Assembly: GCA_947493585.1 (NCBI GenBank)
Contig: CANLRI010000001.1
Coordinates: 1,178,001-1,242,000 of the forward strand
Direction: 5' to 3'
Length of the DNA: 64,000 nucleotides
Origin: an uncultured Planococcus sp.
GTDB lineage: Bacteria; Bacillota; Bacilli; Bacillales_A; Planococcaceae
Position numbers and translations under genes: made by a program. Positions 37,012 through 46,379 of this stretch are shown in pieces. Positions within the stretch are counted from its first letter, which is position 1; every line of letters begins with the position of its first letter. Below the pieces are notes generated by a model. It was not told the origin of the DNA and made no database searches. It was given only the letters and a program-made list of their open reading frames with translations.

Positions 37012-37406
37012 TCCAACTCCTCCTCACTATCGTAATCGTTTACCATATGGTGGGCGGTCAATACAAGACGGTTGAAAAACGTCTCGCGGAATTTTCCGCT
37101 GAGTCCCACTTCATCCATTGCTTCACTCATACACTCCAGCCAGGCTTGTGCACGGTCAGGTGTGATCGGAAATGGATGATGGCGTGCTTTTAGGCGCGGG
37201 TGCCCGTGTTCCGCTGAATAAATATTCGGGCCGCCTAAGTATTGTGTTAAGAACTGTTTTTGTTTTCTTGCTGTTTCGGTCAAATCGTCAGGGAAAATGG
37301 GTGCAAGTTGCGGATGTGCTGAGACGCGTGAATAAAAGGCGTCCACCAGGTTTGATAAAGTTTCCGCACCTATTTCATCGTACGGAATAAGCGGTTTTCC
37401 AGTCAT
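37008..37406 (-). CDS. yjbI: group II truncated hemoglobin (YjbI)
   Basis: A 132-aa 2-over-2 globin. The proximal His is in the KARHHPFPITPDRAQAWLECM segment, and the B-helix SNLVDAFYSRVSAHP and E-region QFLTQYLGGPNIYSAEHGHPRL are typical of trHbO. Proposed roles are oxygen or peroxide chemistry and protection of YjbH-related redox functions. ATG at 37406. It is co-transcribed with spxH (stop overlaps the spxH start). Confidence 0.92.
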   Translation of the reverse strand: MTGKPLIPYDEIGAETLSNLVDAFYSRVSAHPQLAPIFPDDLTETARKQKQFLTQYLGGPNIYSAEHGHPRLKARHHPFPITPDRAQAWLECMSEAMDEVGLSGKFRETFFNRLVLTAHHMVNDYDSEEELE

Positions 37407-37502
37407 CAGTCTTGTCCCCTTTGTGTTTGCTGTAAATCCATTCTATCAACGCCTGGTAAATATCTCAAACAAATCGCATGCCAAAAAAAGGCTGTCCATC
37501 AT

Positions 37503-38072
37503 TTAGCGCTTAGAAGCGGCCTTCATAAAGCGCGCAATTTTCTTATCTGCGGGGCGCACAGGGATATGCTTTTCTTCAAGCAAAGAGAGGAAACTCCGCT
37601 TGCCGGCAGCTTCATCTGTAACCTCATATTCCAGCTCGTAATCTTCTTTCCCCAAGTATTCCGAATGATCCAGCACAAGTAGCCCGCCTTCATAAGCGGC
37701 TTCTACTCGATGTGTCGTCAAGGAACCGATGGGTAACAAGTCGGATGGCGAAACACCAAGCCGTTCAAGTTCCGCTGAAACTTCCGGCGCATCAAACCGT
37801 CCGAAATCCAAGATGGCGGCTGCTTGTTGTGCGTTCAAGGCGTCGGTCGTTTCGTAATTTCCAGAAGCAGCCGGTGTTTTTAGTGTGCATTCAAAGCGAC
37901 TGCCGATGCTTCGCAGGCGAAGGGCCGCTTTTTGGTCGCGCAGCTGGAAATCGGCTGTGTCGAAGTAATGGTTGGTTTGGCTGATTGGGGAGCTGTTTTG
38001 CTCTGCTAATAATTTCCTATACTCTTCTTTTGTCAGCATGTTTTTGAATTCAATTTCGAGTTCTTTTGTCAT
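37503..38072 (-). CDS. yjbK: CYTH domain protein (YjbK-like)
   Basis: A 189-aa CYTH/triphosphate-tunnel protein. It starts KELEIEFKNML with the diagnostic ExExK motif, followed by alternating charged beta strands (AALRLRSIGSRFECTLKTP, LVLDHSEYLGKEDYELEYEV). The family includes inorganic triphosphatases and thiamine triphosphatases; the substrate here is unknown. ATG at 38072. It diverges from the (p)ppGpp synthetase gene across 268 bases. Confidence 0.88.
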   Translation of the reverse strand: MTKELEIEFKNMLTKEEYRKLLAEQNSSPISQTNHYFDTADFQLRDQKAALRLRSIGSRFECTLKTPAASGNYETTDALNAQQAAAILDFGRFDAPEVSAELERLGVSPSDLLPIGSLTTHRVEAAYEGGLLVLDHSEYLGKEDYELEYEVTDEAAGKRSFLSLLEEKHIPVRPADKKIARFMKAASKR

Positions 38073-38340
38073 TTGTTCACCTCATTACTCCCGCATTTGC
38101 GATACAGCATTCTTTTCTACAAAATAGCAGCATTGCTAAAGCGGGGTGGATCAATCGGCGGTAAGCGGAATTCTCTGCTTCCGTCGATTGCTATTGGTTT
38201 AACCGTTAAGTTCATTATCGGATAGTTAGGTGCAATCTGCAACGCAGAGCATTGCTGTGGTAAAATAACGGTATGAAGATACAGCCCTGTGCTGGGCTTA
38301 ATAGATAGTAAAATGGGCAAAGCAGTGAGGAGGGCCAGAC

Positions 38341-39018
38341 ATGGGGCAATGGAATCGTTTTTTGGCGCCGTATAAACAGGCGGTCGACGAGATGAAAGTG
38401 AAATTTAAAGGGATGCGCAAGCAATTTGAAACAAATAACACGAATTCACCAATTGAGTTCGTTACCGGGCGTGTAAAGCCGCTGGCGAGCATTTATGATA
38501 AGACTTTGGAAAAAGGGTTATTGTTTGAACCGTCGGAAGAATTGGCCCGCAATCTACAAGATATCGCCGGCCTGCGGATGATGTGCCAATTTGTTGGAGA
38601 TATCGAAACCGTCGTAGAGCTTTTGCGTCAGCGCAATGATTTGCGCATCGTTGAAGAAAAAGATTATATTTCGCATGAAAAACAAAGCGGTTATCGTTCG
38701 TATCATGTCATCGTCGAGTATCCGGTGCAAACCATTGACGGAGAGCAGCTGATCCTCGCGGAAATTCAAATCCGCACATTGGCAATGAATTTTTGGGCGT
38801 CGATCGAGCATTCTTTGAACTATAAATACAAAGGCGTCTTCCCTGAAGAGATTAAGCTCCGGCTGCAGCGTGCGGCAGAAGCAGCATTCCAGCTTGATGA
38901 GGAAATGACGCAAATTAGGGATGAAATCCAAGAAGCGCAAGCGTATTTCAGCGAATACAAAGAATCTCCAGGAACACGGTTTCCTGCAGATGCGGAAGGA
39001 GGTCGAAAGGATACATGA
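38341..39018 (+). CDS. sasB: small alarmone synthetase, RelQ/SasB type
   Basis: A 225-aa single-domain GTP pyrophosphokinase. It shows the RelA_SpoT synthetase core: [39 protein letters not shown] (with the RxxD-like region), [19 protein letters not shown] and [23 protein letters not shown]. There is no hydrolase, TGS or ACT domain. It makes (p)ppGpp or pppApp-type alarmones under envelope stress. ATG at 38341 follows GAGGAGG. It overlaps nadK by 4 bases. Confidence 0.93.
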   Translation: MGQWNRFLAPYKQAVDEMKVKFKGMRKQFETNNTNSPIEFVTGRVKPLASIYDKTLEKGLLFEPSEELARNLQDIAGLRMMCQFVGDIETVVELLRQRNDLRIVEEKDYISHEKQSGYRSYHVIVEYPVQTIDGEQLILAEIQIRTLAMNFWASIEHSLNYKYKGVFPEEIKLRLQRAAEAAFQLDEEMTQIRDEIQEAQAYFSEYKESPGTRFPADAEGGRKDT

Positions 39019-39824
39019 AATTTTATATCATATCGAGAAGTGATGATCTATCCAATCGATTGATGGAAGAGGCTCGTGAATACCTAGAAGATTTCGGCAT
39101 GGAATGGAACGAGGAATCCCCGCAAATCGTCTTATCGATTGGCGGGGACGGCACTTTGCTTCATGCATTTCATAAATACAGCGACCGTTTGGATGCTGTC
39201 GCATTTGTCGGAATCCATACAGGCCACTTAGGTTTCTATGCGGATTGGAAGCCGATCGAGATCGAAAAGCTCGTTTTGGCGATTGCGAAAAAGGAATTCG
39301 AAGTCATTGAATATCCGTTGCTGGAAGTGACGGTGCATTACCGGAGCGACCAGGAATCGTCCACCTATTTGGCGTTAAACGAATCGACCGTAAAATCCCC
39401 GGATGTTACGCTCGTGATGGATGTCTTTTTGAACGACAGCCATTTTGAACGGTTCCGCGGGGACGGCTTGTGCATGTCAACGCCTTCCGGAAGCACGGCG
39501 TATAATAAAGCGCTCGGTGGAGCGATTATCCACCCGTCTTTGCCGGCGATGCAATTGACCGAAATGGCTTCCATCAACAACCGGGTGTTCCGTACTGTCG
39601 GCTCGCCGCTTGTATTGCCGTCCCATCACCGGTGTACTTTATTGCCGGTCAAGGCGCCCGATTTCATGGTGACGATCGACCACCTGCAATTATTGCATAA
39701 AGACGTCGAATCAATCGAGTACCGTGTGGCGAAAGAAAAAGTGCGCTTCGCCCGTTTTCGTGCATTCCCGTTCTGGCGCCGCGTGCATGACTCATTCATC
39801 GACAGCGATTTGTCGGAGGATTGA
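39015..39824 (+). CDS. nadK: NAD kinase
   Basis: A 269-aa NAD kinase converting NAD to NADP with ATP or polyphosphate. It has the GGDGTLL motif with catalytic Asp ([14 protein letters not shown]), the NE motif in ALNESTVKS, and the glycine/serine-rich [20 protein letters not shown] at 39015 overlaps the sasB stop (ATGA). It corresponds to B. subtilis yjbN/ppnK and is translationally coupled on both sides. Confidence 0.95.
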   Translation: MKFYIISRSDDLSNRLMEEAREYLEDFGMEWNEESPQIVLSIGGDGTLLHAFHKYSDRLDAVAFVGIHTGHLGFYADWKPIEIEKLVLAIAKKEFEVIEYPLLEVTVHYRSDQESSTYLALNESTVKSPDVTLVMDVFLNDSHFERFRGDGLCMSTPSGSTAYNKALGGAIIHPSLPAMQLTEMASINNRVFRTVGSPLVLPSHHRCTLLPVKAPDFMVTIDHLQLLHKDVESIEYRVAKEKVRFARFRAFPFWRRVHDSFIDSDLSED

Positions 39825-39828
39825 TGAC

Positions 39829-40704
39829 ATGAAAGCATTCCAAGTTGAATTCACTGTAAAAGAGCGCGGCCTATTGCGGGAAGCGCTGCAAAATTATGGC
39901 ATTTCCAAAAGGACATTGGCTTCTGTGAAATATAGCGGGGGCCATTTGCTGGTCAACGGTTCGGAAGTGACGGTCAGGCATCCGCTCGAAGTTGGGGATG
40001 CCGTGACCGTTATTTTTCCGAAAGAAACACAAGGCAAGGGCTTGACGGCAGAAACAGGCCCGCTTGCCATCGTCTACGAAGATGACGCGCTGTTGATAGT
40101 TGAAAAGCCGCCAGGGCAGAATACGATCCCGTCGCGTGAACAGCCGTTTGGCAGTTTGGCAAATATTGTCGCAGGGCATTTCGAACGTCATGCCATTCCG
40201 TCCACATTGCATATCGCAACGCGCCTCGATAAAGACACTTCCGGGCTGGTATGCATCGCGAAAAACCGCCATATCCATCATTTGCTGTCTGTACAGCAAC
40301 AGGAAAAGCGGATGAACCGGCGCTATGAGGCGTTTGTGCACGGCGAAGTGGCAGATGGACATATTGTAATCACTGCCCCAATCGCCCGAAAAGGCACCAG
40401 CATTATCGAACGTGAAGTGAGAGAAGGCGGCAAGTTTGCTGAGACCGAATTGGAAGTAATCCAGTCAGGCCTAAGCATCAGCCATGTGCGGCTGAAATTG
40501 AATACTGGCAGGACTCACCAGATTCGCGTACATCTAGCCTACATCGGGCATCCGCTTCTTGGGGATGATTTATACGGCGGTCGACGCGAGTTGATCAAAA
40601 GGCAGGCGCTGCATTGTACGGAATTGCAGCTCGATCATCCTGTCTCTGGAGAGCGGCTGGCATTTACATCAGCGCTTGCCGCTGATATGCATGAATTGAT
40701 TTAA
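39829..40704 (+). CDS. yjbO: RluA/RluD-family pseudouridine synthase (YjbO-like)
   Basis: A 291-aa pseudouridine synthase. An N-terminal S4-like RNA-binding part (LLREALQNYGISKRTLASVK) precedes the catalytic domain with Asp in ATRLDKDTSGLVCIAK and the C-terminal motif TGRTHQIRVHLAYIGHPLLGD. It likely modifies 23S rRNA. ATG at 39829 follows CGGAGGA, 4 bases after nadK; a longer frame inside nadK is spurious. Its end overlaps the convergent prpE by 4 bases. Confidence 0.92.
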   Translation: MKAFQVEFTVKERGLLREALQNYGISKRTLASVKYSGGHLLVNGSEVTVRHPLEVGDAVTVIFPKETQGKGLTAETGPLAIVYEDDALLIVEKPPGQNTIPSREQPFGSLANIVAGHFERHAIPSTLHIATRLDKDTSGLVCIAKNRHIHHLLSVQQQEKRMNRRYEAFVHGEVADGHIVITAPIARKGTSIIEREVREGGKFAETELEVIQSGLSISHVRLKLNTGRTHQIRVHLAYIGHPLLGDDLYGGRRELIKRQALHCTELQLDHPVSGERLAFTSALAADMHELI

Positions 40705-41438
40705 TCATAATGATGAAAGCGGTCTGGCTGAAAGACTTGTTTTGACGGAACCTGTAAAATCTCCATTTCAGGAAAACGCAATGCTGTCAAAGGACCTCCG
40801 AATACACAGCCGGTGTCGATATTGACGGTATTGTTTTTAAAGTAAGGGGTGGCAACCGGCGTGTGGCCGTAAACGATCCATGGTTTGCCTTGATAGTTTT
40901 TCGCCCAATTGCCGCGAACAGGCCGTCCATCGGAATGGTACTTGCCGGTGATTTCGCCGTATAATGCAAATGTGATGATGCGGCGGCTTAGTGGCAGCCC
41001 GATCATGTCCTGGCGCAGCCCGGCGTGGACGACAATCAAATCATTGTGTAACCGGTGATAAAGCGGGAGCTCTTCATAAAAACGGATAAAGCGGTTTTTG
41101 AACCGTTTCTGTGCGTCTTGTTCAAGCTTTCGCCATTCCGCAACGGTCATTTCCAGCCCGTGCAATAGCTCGACTGGATTGCCTTTGAAAAAACGATAGA
41201 GTTTATTGCAATGATTGCCAGGGGAATAATAGAGGATGCCCGCGTCCTGCATAGTAAATAATAGCTGCAGTACATCAAGTGATTTCGGGCCACGGTCCAT
41301 GGCATCTCCGACAAATGCAAGATGGCGGCCTTCGGGATGTACAGGAAGGCCATTTTCAAATTGGTATCCAAGCTGTTCAATCAAATCAAGCAGCTCATCA
41401 AAACAGCCATGGATATCGCCAATGACATCGTAATTCAT
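40701..41438 (-). CDS. prpE: bis(5'-nucleosyl)-tetraphosphatase PrpE
   Basis: A 245-aa calcineurin-like metallophosphatase. Motifs are DVIGDIHGCFDELLDL (D-x-H), LAFVGDAMDRGPKS (GDxxDRG) and YSPGNHCNKL (GNH), with later His ligands in VVHAGLR and VYGHTPVATP. B. subtilis PrpE cleaves Ap4A and acts in spore germination. ATG at 41438 is preceded by an AGGAG-like site. It is convergent with yjbO. Confidence 0.93.
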   Translation of the reverse strand: MNYDVIGDIHGCFDELLDLIEQLGYQFENGLPVHPEGRHLAFVGDAMDRGPKSLDVLQLLFTMQDAGILYYSPGNHCNKLYRFFKGNPVELLHGLEMTVAEWRKLEQDAQKRFKNRFIRFYEELPLYHRLHNDLIVVHAGLRQDMIGLPLSRRIITFALYGEITGKYHSDGRPVRGNWAKNYQGKPWIVYGHTPVATPYFKNNTVNIDTGCVFGGPLTALRFPEMEILQVPSKQVFQPDRFHHYD

Positions 41439-41524
41439 ATTCTTCAGCTCCTATAGCTATATGCTGATTTCAGTGTAACGCATATCGGGAAAAAAGCTGA
41501 AACGATTGAAAGGAGGGAGTATAC

Positions 41525-42895
41525 ATGATGGACGAAACGAAGATCCGTGACGAGGAACTGAACGAAGAATTATTGCACGAATTGCTAAATAAAGGGGATG
41601 TCGAAGCATTCCGAGAAGAATTTTTGTCCCACCATCCATACGACCAAGCAAGCTTTTACGAGAAAGCGGAGGGGGAAACAAGGCAATTGCTCTATCAGTA
41701 TCTCTCTCCGAAAGAAATGGCGGATATTTTCGAAGCCATTGAAGTGGACGATGACGAATACGAAGACCTGTTCAAGGAAATGGATACGCGCTATGCCTCC
41801 GATATCCTGTCCTATATGTATACTGATGATGCAGTCGATGTGCTCAACGAACTGAACAAAGACCAAGTCGCCAGCTATTTGACGATTATGGATAAAGAAT
41901 CCGCTCAGCAGATCAAGGACTTGCTTCATTACGAAGAATACACGGCAGGATCCATCATGACGACAGAATTTGTGGCAATCCCGAAAAATTCGACAGTGCG
42001 TTCGGCGATGAACATCCTGCGCAATGCCGCACCGAATGCCGAAACGATCTATTACGTTTTCGTTATTGATGAAGACCGTAAATTATCGGGGATTGTGACT
42101 TTGCGGGATTTGATCATTGCAGATGAAGACACTTTGATCGAATCAATCATGAATGATCGCGTTGTCAGTGTCCAGGTAAGTGAAGATCAAGAAGAAGTCG
42201 CGCGGATGATCAAAGACTATGACTTTCTTGCACTTCCGGTCGTGGATTTCCAGGACCATTTACTTGGCATCATTACCGTTGATGATATTATCGACGTGTT
42301 GGATGAAGAAGCGTCAGATGACTACTCCAAATTGGCCGCTGTATCCGACATGGACACATTTGACCGCGGTCCGTTGACGGCAGCGAAAAAACGTTTGCCG
42401 TGGCTTATCTTGCTGACCTTCCTCGGCATGCTGACAGCAAACTTGATGGGCATGTTCGAAGCAACGCTCGACCAAGTCGCGCTGCTTGCTGTATTTATCC
42501 CGTTGATTGCCGGAATGGCTGGGAATAGCGGTACGCAAGCGCTTGCTGTTGCTGTACGCGGTATCGCCACAGGCGACATCGAAGAAGAAAGCAAACTCAA
42601 GCTGTTGTTCCGAGAAGCAGGCACAGGCTTGATTACAGGCGTCATCTGCGGCATCGTGGTCGTAGGGCTTGTATACTTTTGGAAGTCTGAGCTGTTGATC
42701 GGAATGCTGGTCGGCACAGCGGTAGCCAGTTCGATTTTTGTCGCAACCTTGGCCGGCTCGTTTATCCCGCTATTGATCCACCGAATGAAAATTGACCCTG
42801 CTGTTGCGTCTGGACCGTTCATCACAACCTTGAATGATATCATTTCCATTCTTATTTATTTGGGCTTGGCGACAACATTCCTGACGAATTTATAA
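41525..42895 (+). CDS. mgtE: magnesium transporter MgtE
   Basis: A 456-aa Mg2+ channel. An N-terminal MgtE_N superhelical domain (about 15-135) is followed by two CBS domains (YTAGSIMTTEFVAIP to SIMNDRVVSVQVSEDQEEVARMI, about 140-260), which sense Mg2+. A five-helix pore domain follows with PWLILLTFLGMLTANLMG and the selectivity segment PLIAGMAGNSGTQALAVAVRG. ATG at 41525 follows AAAGGAGGGA, with a second ATG directly after it. No Mg2+ riboswitch is evident in the short upstream region. Confidence 0.95.
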   Translation: MMDETKIRDEELNEELLHELLNKGDVEAFREEFLSHHPYDQASFYEKAEGETRQLLYQYLSPKEMADIFEAIEVDDDEYEDLFKEMDTRYASDILSYMYTDDAVDVLNELNKDQVASYLTIMDKESAQQIKDLLHYEEYTAGSIMTTEFVAIPKNSTVRSAMNILRNAAPNAETIYYVFVIDEDRKLSGIVTLRDLIIADEDTLIESIMNDRVVSVQVSEDQEEVARMIKDYDFLALPVVDFQDHLLGIITVDDIIDVLDEEASDDYSKLAAVSDMDTFDRGPLTAAKKRLPWLILLTFLGMLTANLMGMFEATLDQVALLAVFIPLIAGMAGNSGTQALAVAVRGIATGDIEEESKLKLLFREAGTGLITGVICGIVVVGLVYFWKSELLIGMLVGTAVASSIFVATLAGSFIPLLIHRMKIDPAVASGPFITTLNDIISILIYLGLATTFLTNL

Positions 42896-42926
42896 GCGGG
42901 CAACTAGATAAATCGAGAAAGATCCC

Positions 42927-42955
42927 AGAAAGTGCAATTGCACTTTCTTTTTTTA
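42927..42955 (+). terminator. intrinsic terminator after mgtE
   Basis: Stem GAAAGTGC with GCACTTTC and AATT loop, then seven T. The stem also contains the -35 box of fabI. Confidence 0.85.
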
Positions 42956-42982
42956 TGGGGTAATATTAGTACCAGGTAATAA
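42938..42982 (+). promoter_or_regulatory. fabI promoter with FapR operator
   Basis: A -35 TTGCAC (42938-42943) and -10 TAATAT (42961-42966) are spaced by 17 bases. The palindrome TTAGTACCAGGTAATAA (42966-42982) matches the FapR consensus TTAGTACCTRGTACTAA closely and overlaps the -10 and start, the same geometry as at fabH. Confidence 0.87.
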
Positions 42983-42999
42983 TATTAGGGGGTATATAT

Positions 43000-43770
43000 A
43001 TGTCGATTTCATTAAAAGATAAAACATACGTCATCATGGGTGTTGCCAATAAGCGCAGCATTGCATGGGGAATTGCGCGTTCGTTGGACGCAGCTGGAGC
43101 AAACTTGATCTTTACATATGCAGGGGAGCGCTTTGAAAAGTCAGTGCGTGATTTGGTCGCGACACTCGATGGCAACCATGAGCAGATTTTGCCATGTGAT
43201 GTCACAAGTGATGAAGATGTGGAGAAATGCTTCAACACAATCAAAGAAAGCGCTGGGAAAATTGACGGGCTTGCGCATTGCATCGCATTCGCAAAAACCG
43301 AAGAATTATCAGGCGACTTTTCCGATACATCCCGCGACGGCTTTTTGCTCGCGCATAACATCAGCTCGTACTCATTGACAATCGTTTCGAAATACGCAAA
43401 ACCGTTGATGACAGAAGGCGGCAGCATCGTGGCCTTAACTTACATCGGCGGAGAGCGCGTCATGCCAAACTATAACGTCATGGGCGTTGCCAAAGCATCG
43501 CTCGAGATGTCTGTTCGATATTTGGCTGCGGATCTTGGCAAACACGACATCCGCGTCAACGCCATTTCTTCTGGCCCAATTCGTACACTTTCTTCCAAAG
43601 GCGTCAGCGATTTCAACACGATTTTACGTGAAATCGAAGAGAAAGCACCGCTTCGCCGCAACACCACACCGGAAGAAGTCGGCGATACGGCTGTCTTCCT
43701 GTTCAGCAATATGTCTCGCGGCATCACCGGCGAAGTCCTGCACGTCGACAGCGGCTATCACGTATTATAA
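43000..43770 (+). CDS. fabI: enoyl-ACP reductase (NADH), FabI
   Basis: A 256-aa short-chain dehydrogenase that performs the last reduction of each fatty-acid elongation round. It has the FabI-type nucleotide-binding start KTYVIMGVANKRSIAWGIA, an active-site Tyr-x6-Lys (YNVMGVAK) and AISSGPIRTLSSKG. ATG at 43000 follows TAGGGGG. It is FapR-controlled like fabHF. It is the target class for triclosan. Confidence 0.96.
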   Translation: MSISLKDKTYVIMGVANKRSIAWGIARSLDAAGANLIFTYAGERFEKSVRDLVATLDGNHEQILPCDVTSDEDVEKCFNTIKESAGKIDGLAHCIAFAKTEELSGDFSDTSRDGFLLAHNISSYSLTIVSKYAKPLMTEGGSIVALTYIGGERVMPNYNVMGVAKASLEMSVRYLAADLGKHDIRVNAISSGPIRTLSSKGVSDFNTILREIEEKAPLRRNTTPEEVGDTAVFLFSNMSRGITGEVLHVDSGYHVL

Positions 43771-43778
43771 TATCTATG

Positions 43779-43814
43779 AAAAAACCCTTCCGGAAAATCC
43801 GGAAGGGTTTTTAT
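43779..43814. terminator. bidirectional terminator between fabI and yjcF
   Basis: Stem AAACCCTTCCGGA with TCCGGAAGGGTTT, A-run left and T-run right, between convergent genes. Confidence 0.88.
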
Positions 43815-44242
43815 TATAGCGTTTTTTCCATTTGGCGATGCGGGATGCCGGCATCCATGAACTCTGGAGAGACCACATCATAGCCAAGCCGTTCGTAAAA
43901 CGGGATGGCGTGGCTTTGGGAGTTGAGCTGCAGTCGGAAATAGCCGATTGAGCGGGCGTATTCTTCCAGCTGTTCCATCATCTCCGCGCCAAAATGGTGT
44001 CCGCGGTATTCAGGCAATACGCAAACGCGCTCGACTTTGCCGACGCCTTGTTCGTATTCGCGGATGCGTGCAGCGGCAATCGGCTGCTCGAGTTCATAAC
44101 CGATAAAATGAGTAGCGCTGTCGTCATGTTCATCCATTTCCACATGAAGAGCAACGCCTTGCTCATCGACGAACACTTTTCGGCGGATTTCAAAAGCTTG
44201 TTCTTTTTCAAGTTCAGTTTCAACGATTTTTACTTTTTGCAA
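43814..44242 (-). CDS. yjcF: GNAT family N-acetyltransferase (YjcF-like)
   Basis: A 142-aa GNAT protein. It begins VKIVETELEKEQAFEIRRKVFVDEQGV, and the acetyl-CoA loop lies in VERVCVLPEYRGHHFGAEMMEQLEEYA. The ending FYERLGYDVVSPEFMDAGIPHRQMEK is typical of YjcF. Substrate unknown. ATG at 44242. It directly abuts yjcG, and the gene order yjcF-yjcG-yjcH matches B. subtilis. Confidence 0.9.
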   Translation of the reverse strand: MQKVKIVETELEKEQAFEIRRKVFVDEQGVALHVEMDEHDDSATHFIGYELEQPIAAARIREYEQGVGKVERVCVLPEYRGHHFGAEMMEQLEEYARSIGYFRLQLNSQSHAIPFYERLGYDVVSPEFMDAGIPHRQMEKTL

Positions 44243-44761
44243 TTAAGCTTCATCTCCTGACAACCGGAATGTATCGTATACAGTCCACGAACCATCTTCC
44301 AATTGATACAGCAAGTGTACGCGGTCAATCGTCTCTTCATGGTCGATCCCAGCCATCTTCAATTGGCCATAAACATCGGCGTGCTCCGAATCAGATAGTT
44401 TTTGCGCGATGGTAATATGGGGCACGAAAGGATGGTCCGGCATGCCGCCAAGAAAATCGGAGTGGAGGTCTTCGTGAAGATCCATCAGCTCTTTTGAAGG
44501 CTCGATCTTGAAGTATAAAGCGTTCGTCACCGGAGTGAACGTGCTGACACGCGTTGCGTGGATGCGGAAAGGCTTTTGGCGCTTAGCGATATTGCCGAGC
44601 TCTTCTGCCATCGCTTTCACTTCTGAGTCATCCGCTTCGAAAGGCCCTTTCAATGTAATATGGGGCGTGATCAATTCGTAATGCGGGTCATAGCGTTTCC
44701 GGTAGGAATTCGCCAGGTCTTGTAGTTTTTTGGATGGAAATGCTGCAATGCCATATTTCAT
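44243..44761 (-). CDS. yjcG: 2H phosphoesterase / 2'-5' RNA ligase family protein (YjcG-like)
   Basis: A 172-aa protein with the two HxT/S motifs of the 2H phosphoesterase superfamily, HITLKGPF (about residue 34) and HITIAQKL (about residue 115). The family hydrolyses or ligates cyclic phosphates on RNA or nucleotides; the role of YjcG is unknown. The start is ATG at 44761 with GAGGAGGTC upstream; two extra codons (TTG ATT) precede it in the open frame. Confidence 0.9.
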   Translation of the reverse strand: MKYGIAAFPSKKLQDLANSYRKRYDPHYELITPHITLKGPFEADDSEVKAMAEELGNIAKRQKPFRIHATRVSTFTPVTNALYFKIEPSKELMDLHEDLHSDFLGGMPDHPFVPHITIAQKLSDSEHADVYGQLKMAGIDHEETIDRVHLLYQLEDGSWTVYDTFRLSGDEA

Positions 44762-44836
44762 AATCAATAGACCTCCTCATCTAATAAATGCTTTCTGTTC
44801 AATTGTATCAAATTGTTCGTTTTGTTTCCTTAAGGC

Positions 44837-45559
44837 CTACATACCGAAATTCATTAACAGCGCCCTTTTCAAATCTGGCTGCCAGTATTTCCATGTATGG
44901 TCTCCTTTGAATTCTTCGTAAAAGAGCGAAAACCCTTTATTTTTCATCAACTCATTCAATTCGCGGTTCGGCGTGAGAAAGTCTGCAGTTTCCCCGTTGG
45001 TCAACTTGACTTCCGTTTCCTCGGACCCGATAACATGATAGACCGTGAACGAATTGTTCATTGAAAACTTCTCGACAGCTTCCATCATTTTCGGGCCAAC
45101 TTTAGGCGATTGTAGAATGACGCGCCCAAAAATATTTGGGTATTTAAGCGCAGCCATCAAGGATACGGTGGCTGCGAGCGAATCGCCAATCAATGTCCGG
45201 CCCATGCCAACTTGGTAAGTAGGGTATTTCTCATCAAGATAAGGTGTCAGCTCATGGGCTAAGAAACGCAAATATGCGCCATGCTGTTCGCCAGCAGGCT
45301 CGTATTTGCGGTTGCGGTCTTCTACACTTTTATAGGGAATCCCGACGAAGATGATGTTTTCGATCTCCTGGTTTTCCAGCAATTCATTGACGACCCGTGG
45401 CACACGGCCGAGCTGGAAATAATCTTTGCCATCCGATGCGATGACTAGGCTGTATTTATAGAGGGGAGAATAATTTGCGGGCAGGTGGACGAGCACCTGC
45501 ATATCCTCTCCCAAGGCATCGCTGTAAAGCGTGAAATCTTCTACGCTTCCTTTATTCAT
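44837..45559 (-). CDS. yjcH: Fes-like alpha/beta-hydrolase esterase (YjcH-like)
   Basis: A 240-aa esterase of the D-family (enterochelin-esterase-like). It has an N-terminal VLVHLPANYSPLYKYSLVIASDG strand pattern, nucleophile elbow GDSLAATVSL and a C-terminal FKGDHTWKYWQPDLKRAL with the catalytic His. ATG at 45559 follows GGAGGC. The far longer open frame upstream overlaps the divergent gene and is rejected. Cytoplasmic; substrate unknown. Confidence 0.88.
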   Translation of the reverse strand: MNKGSVEDFTLYSDALGEDMQVLVHLPANYSPLYKYSLVIASDGKDYFQLGRVPRVVNELLENQEIENIIFVGIPYKSVEDRNRKYEPAGEQHGAYLRFLAHELTPYLDEKYPTYQVGMGRTLIGDSLAATVSLMAALKYPNIFGRVILQSPKVGPKMMEAVEKFSMNNSFTVYHVIGSEETEVKLTNGETADFLTPNRELNELMKNKGFSLFYEEFKGDHTWKYWQPDLKRALLMNFGM

Positions 45560-45665
45560 GATGTTGCCTCCTTCTAATTCTATTGTACAAAAATTGTAAC
45601 ATATTCCCCTGTGCAAGGTATAATGGACAAGAAGACAAATCCAAATAGAGAGAGGGGATGGCATC

Positions 45666-46250
45666 ATGGATGGAGGACATTTCCGTGTGCATTCAGAAGA
45701 AGTGAACAAAGCGACGCATGAAGCTTTGGAAAGAAGAGGCGTCACGAAAGAAGATATCGCAGAAATTGTATTGGAAATGCAGTTGCCTTTTAATGAAGGA
45801 TTGACATTGGCGCATTGCGTCGAGTCGGTCGAAAGCGTCTTGCGCAAACGGGAAATGCAGCATGCCCTGTTGGTTGGCATTGAACTTGATGAACTGGCTG
45901 AACAAGGGAAGTTGTCCCAGCCGCTTCAGCAAATCGTCGGTTCGGATGAAGGCTTGTTCGGGGTCGATGAAATGATTGGCCTTGGCGCAGTGCTCACTTA
46001 TGGCAGCATCGCCGTGACGACATTTGGCCATTTGGATAAAAACAAAACCGGCATCATCCATAAGCTCGATACGAAATACGGAGAGCACGTCCATACCTTC
46101 CTCGATGATTTGGTTTCGAGCATCGCTGCGTGTGCCTCGGCCCGCATTGCACATCGCACGCGCGATTTGGAGGAGGAAGGCAGAAGCTTCGAAGACCTCA
46201 CTCCTGAAGAGACGACACCGGAAACTCATGTACCTGGGGCAGAAATATAA
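45666..46250 (+). CDS. phosphatidylglycerophosphatase A-related protein (YutG type)
   Basis: A 194-aa protein without membrane helices. It carries LRKREMQHALLVGIELDELAEQG, GLFGVDEMIGLG, VTTFGHLDKNKTGIIHKLD and VHTFLDDLVSSIAACASARIAHR, the conserved blocks of the PgpA/YutG family; metal ligands are in the DD and H segments. YutG-type proteins are annotated as phosphatidylglycerophosphatase-related, but activity is uncertain. ATG at 45666 follows GAGAGGGGA. A TATAAT at 45619-45624 with TTGTAA 19 bases upstream may be its promoter. Confidence 0.82.
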   Translation: MDGGHFRVHSEEVNKATHEALERRGVTKEDIAEIVLEMQLPFNEGLTLAHCVESVESVLRKREMQHALLVGIELDELAEQGKLSQPLQQIVGSDEGLFGVDEMIGLGAVLTYGSIAVTTFGHLDKNKTGIIHKLDTKYGEHVHTFLDDLVSSIAACASARIAHRTRDLEEEGRSFEDLTPEETTPETHVPGAEI

Positions 46251-46309
46251 AAAAAGGGTTTTATTGCCATAAATTTGGTTTGAAACCGATTCCATTGTAA
46301 AAAATTAAA

Positions 46310-46340
46310 TTGACAGATGGACAGAAAGTCATGGTATTAT
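46310..46340 (+). promoter_or_regulatory. promoter of the TRAP-TAXI operon
   Basis: A consensus -35 TTGACA (46310-46315) and an extended -10 TGGTATTAT (hexamer 46335-46340) lie 19 bases apart, about 40 bases before the receptor gene. Confidence 0.7.
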
Positions 46341-46379
46341 GAAGGTTGAAAGAAACTATAGATAAAGGGAGGCCGATTT

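Noticed and set aside
45560..45880. 107-residue N-terminal extension of yjcH
   Set aside because: It would overlap the divergent PgpA-like gene and its promoter; ATG at 45559 has GGAGGC and matches the family's start.
45693..46295. 200-aa minus-strand open frame opposite the PgpA-like gene
   Set aside because: The plus-strand protein has clear family motifs and a ribosome site; the minus frame has none.
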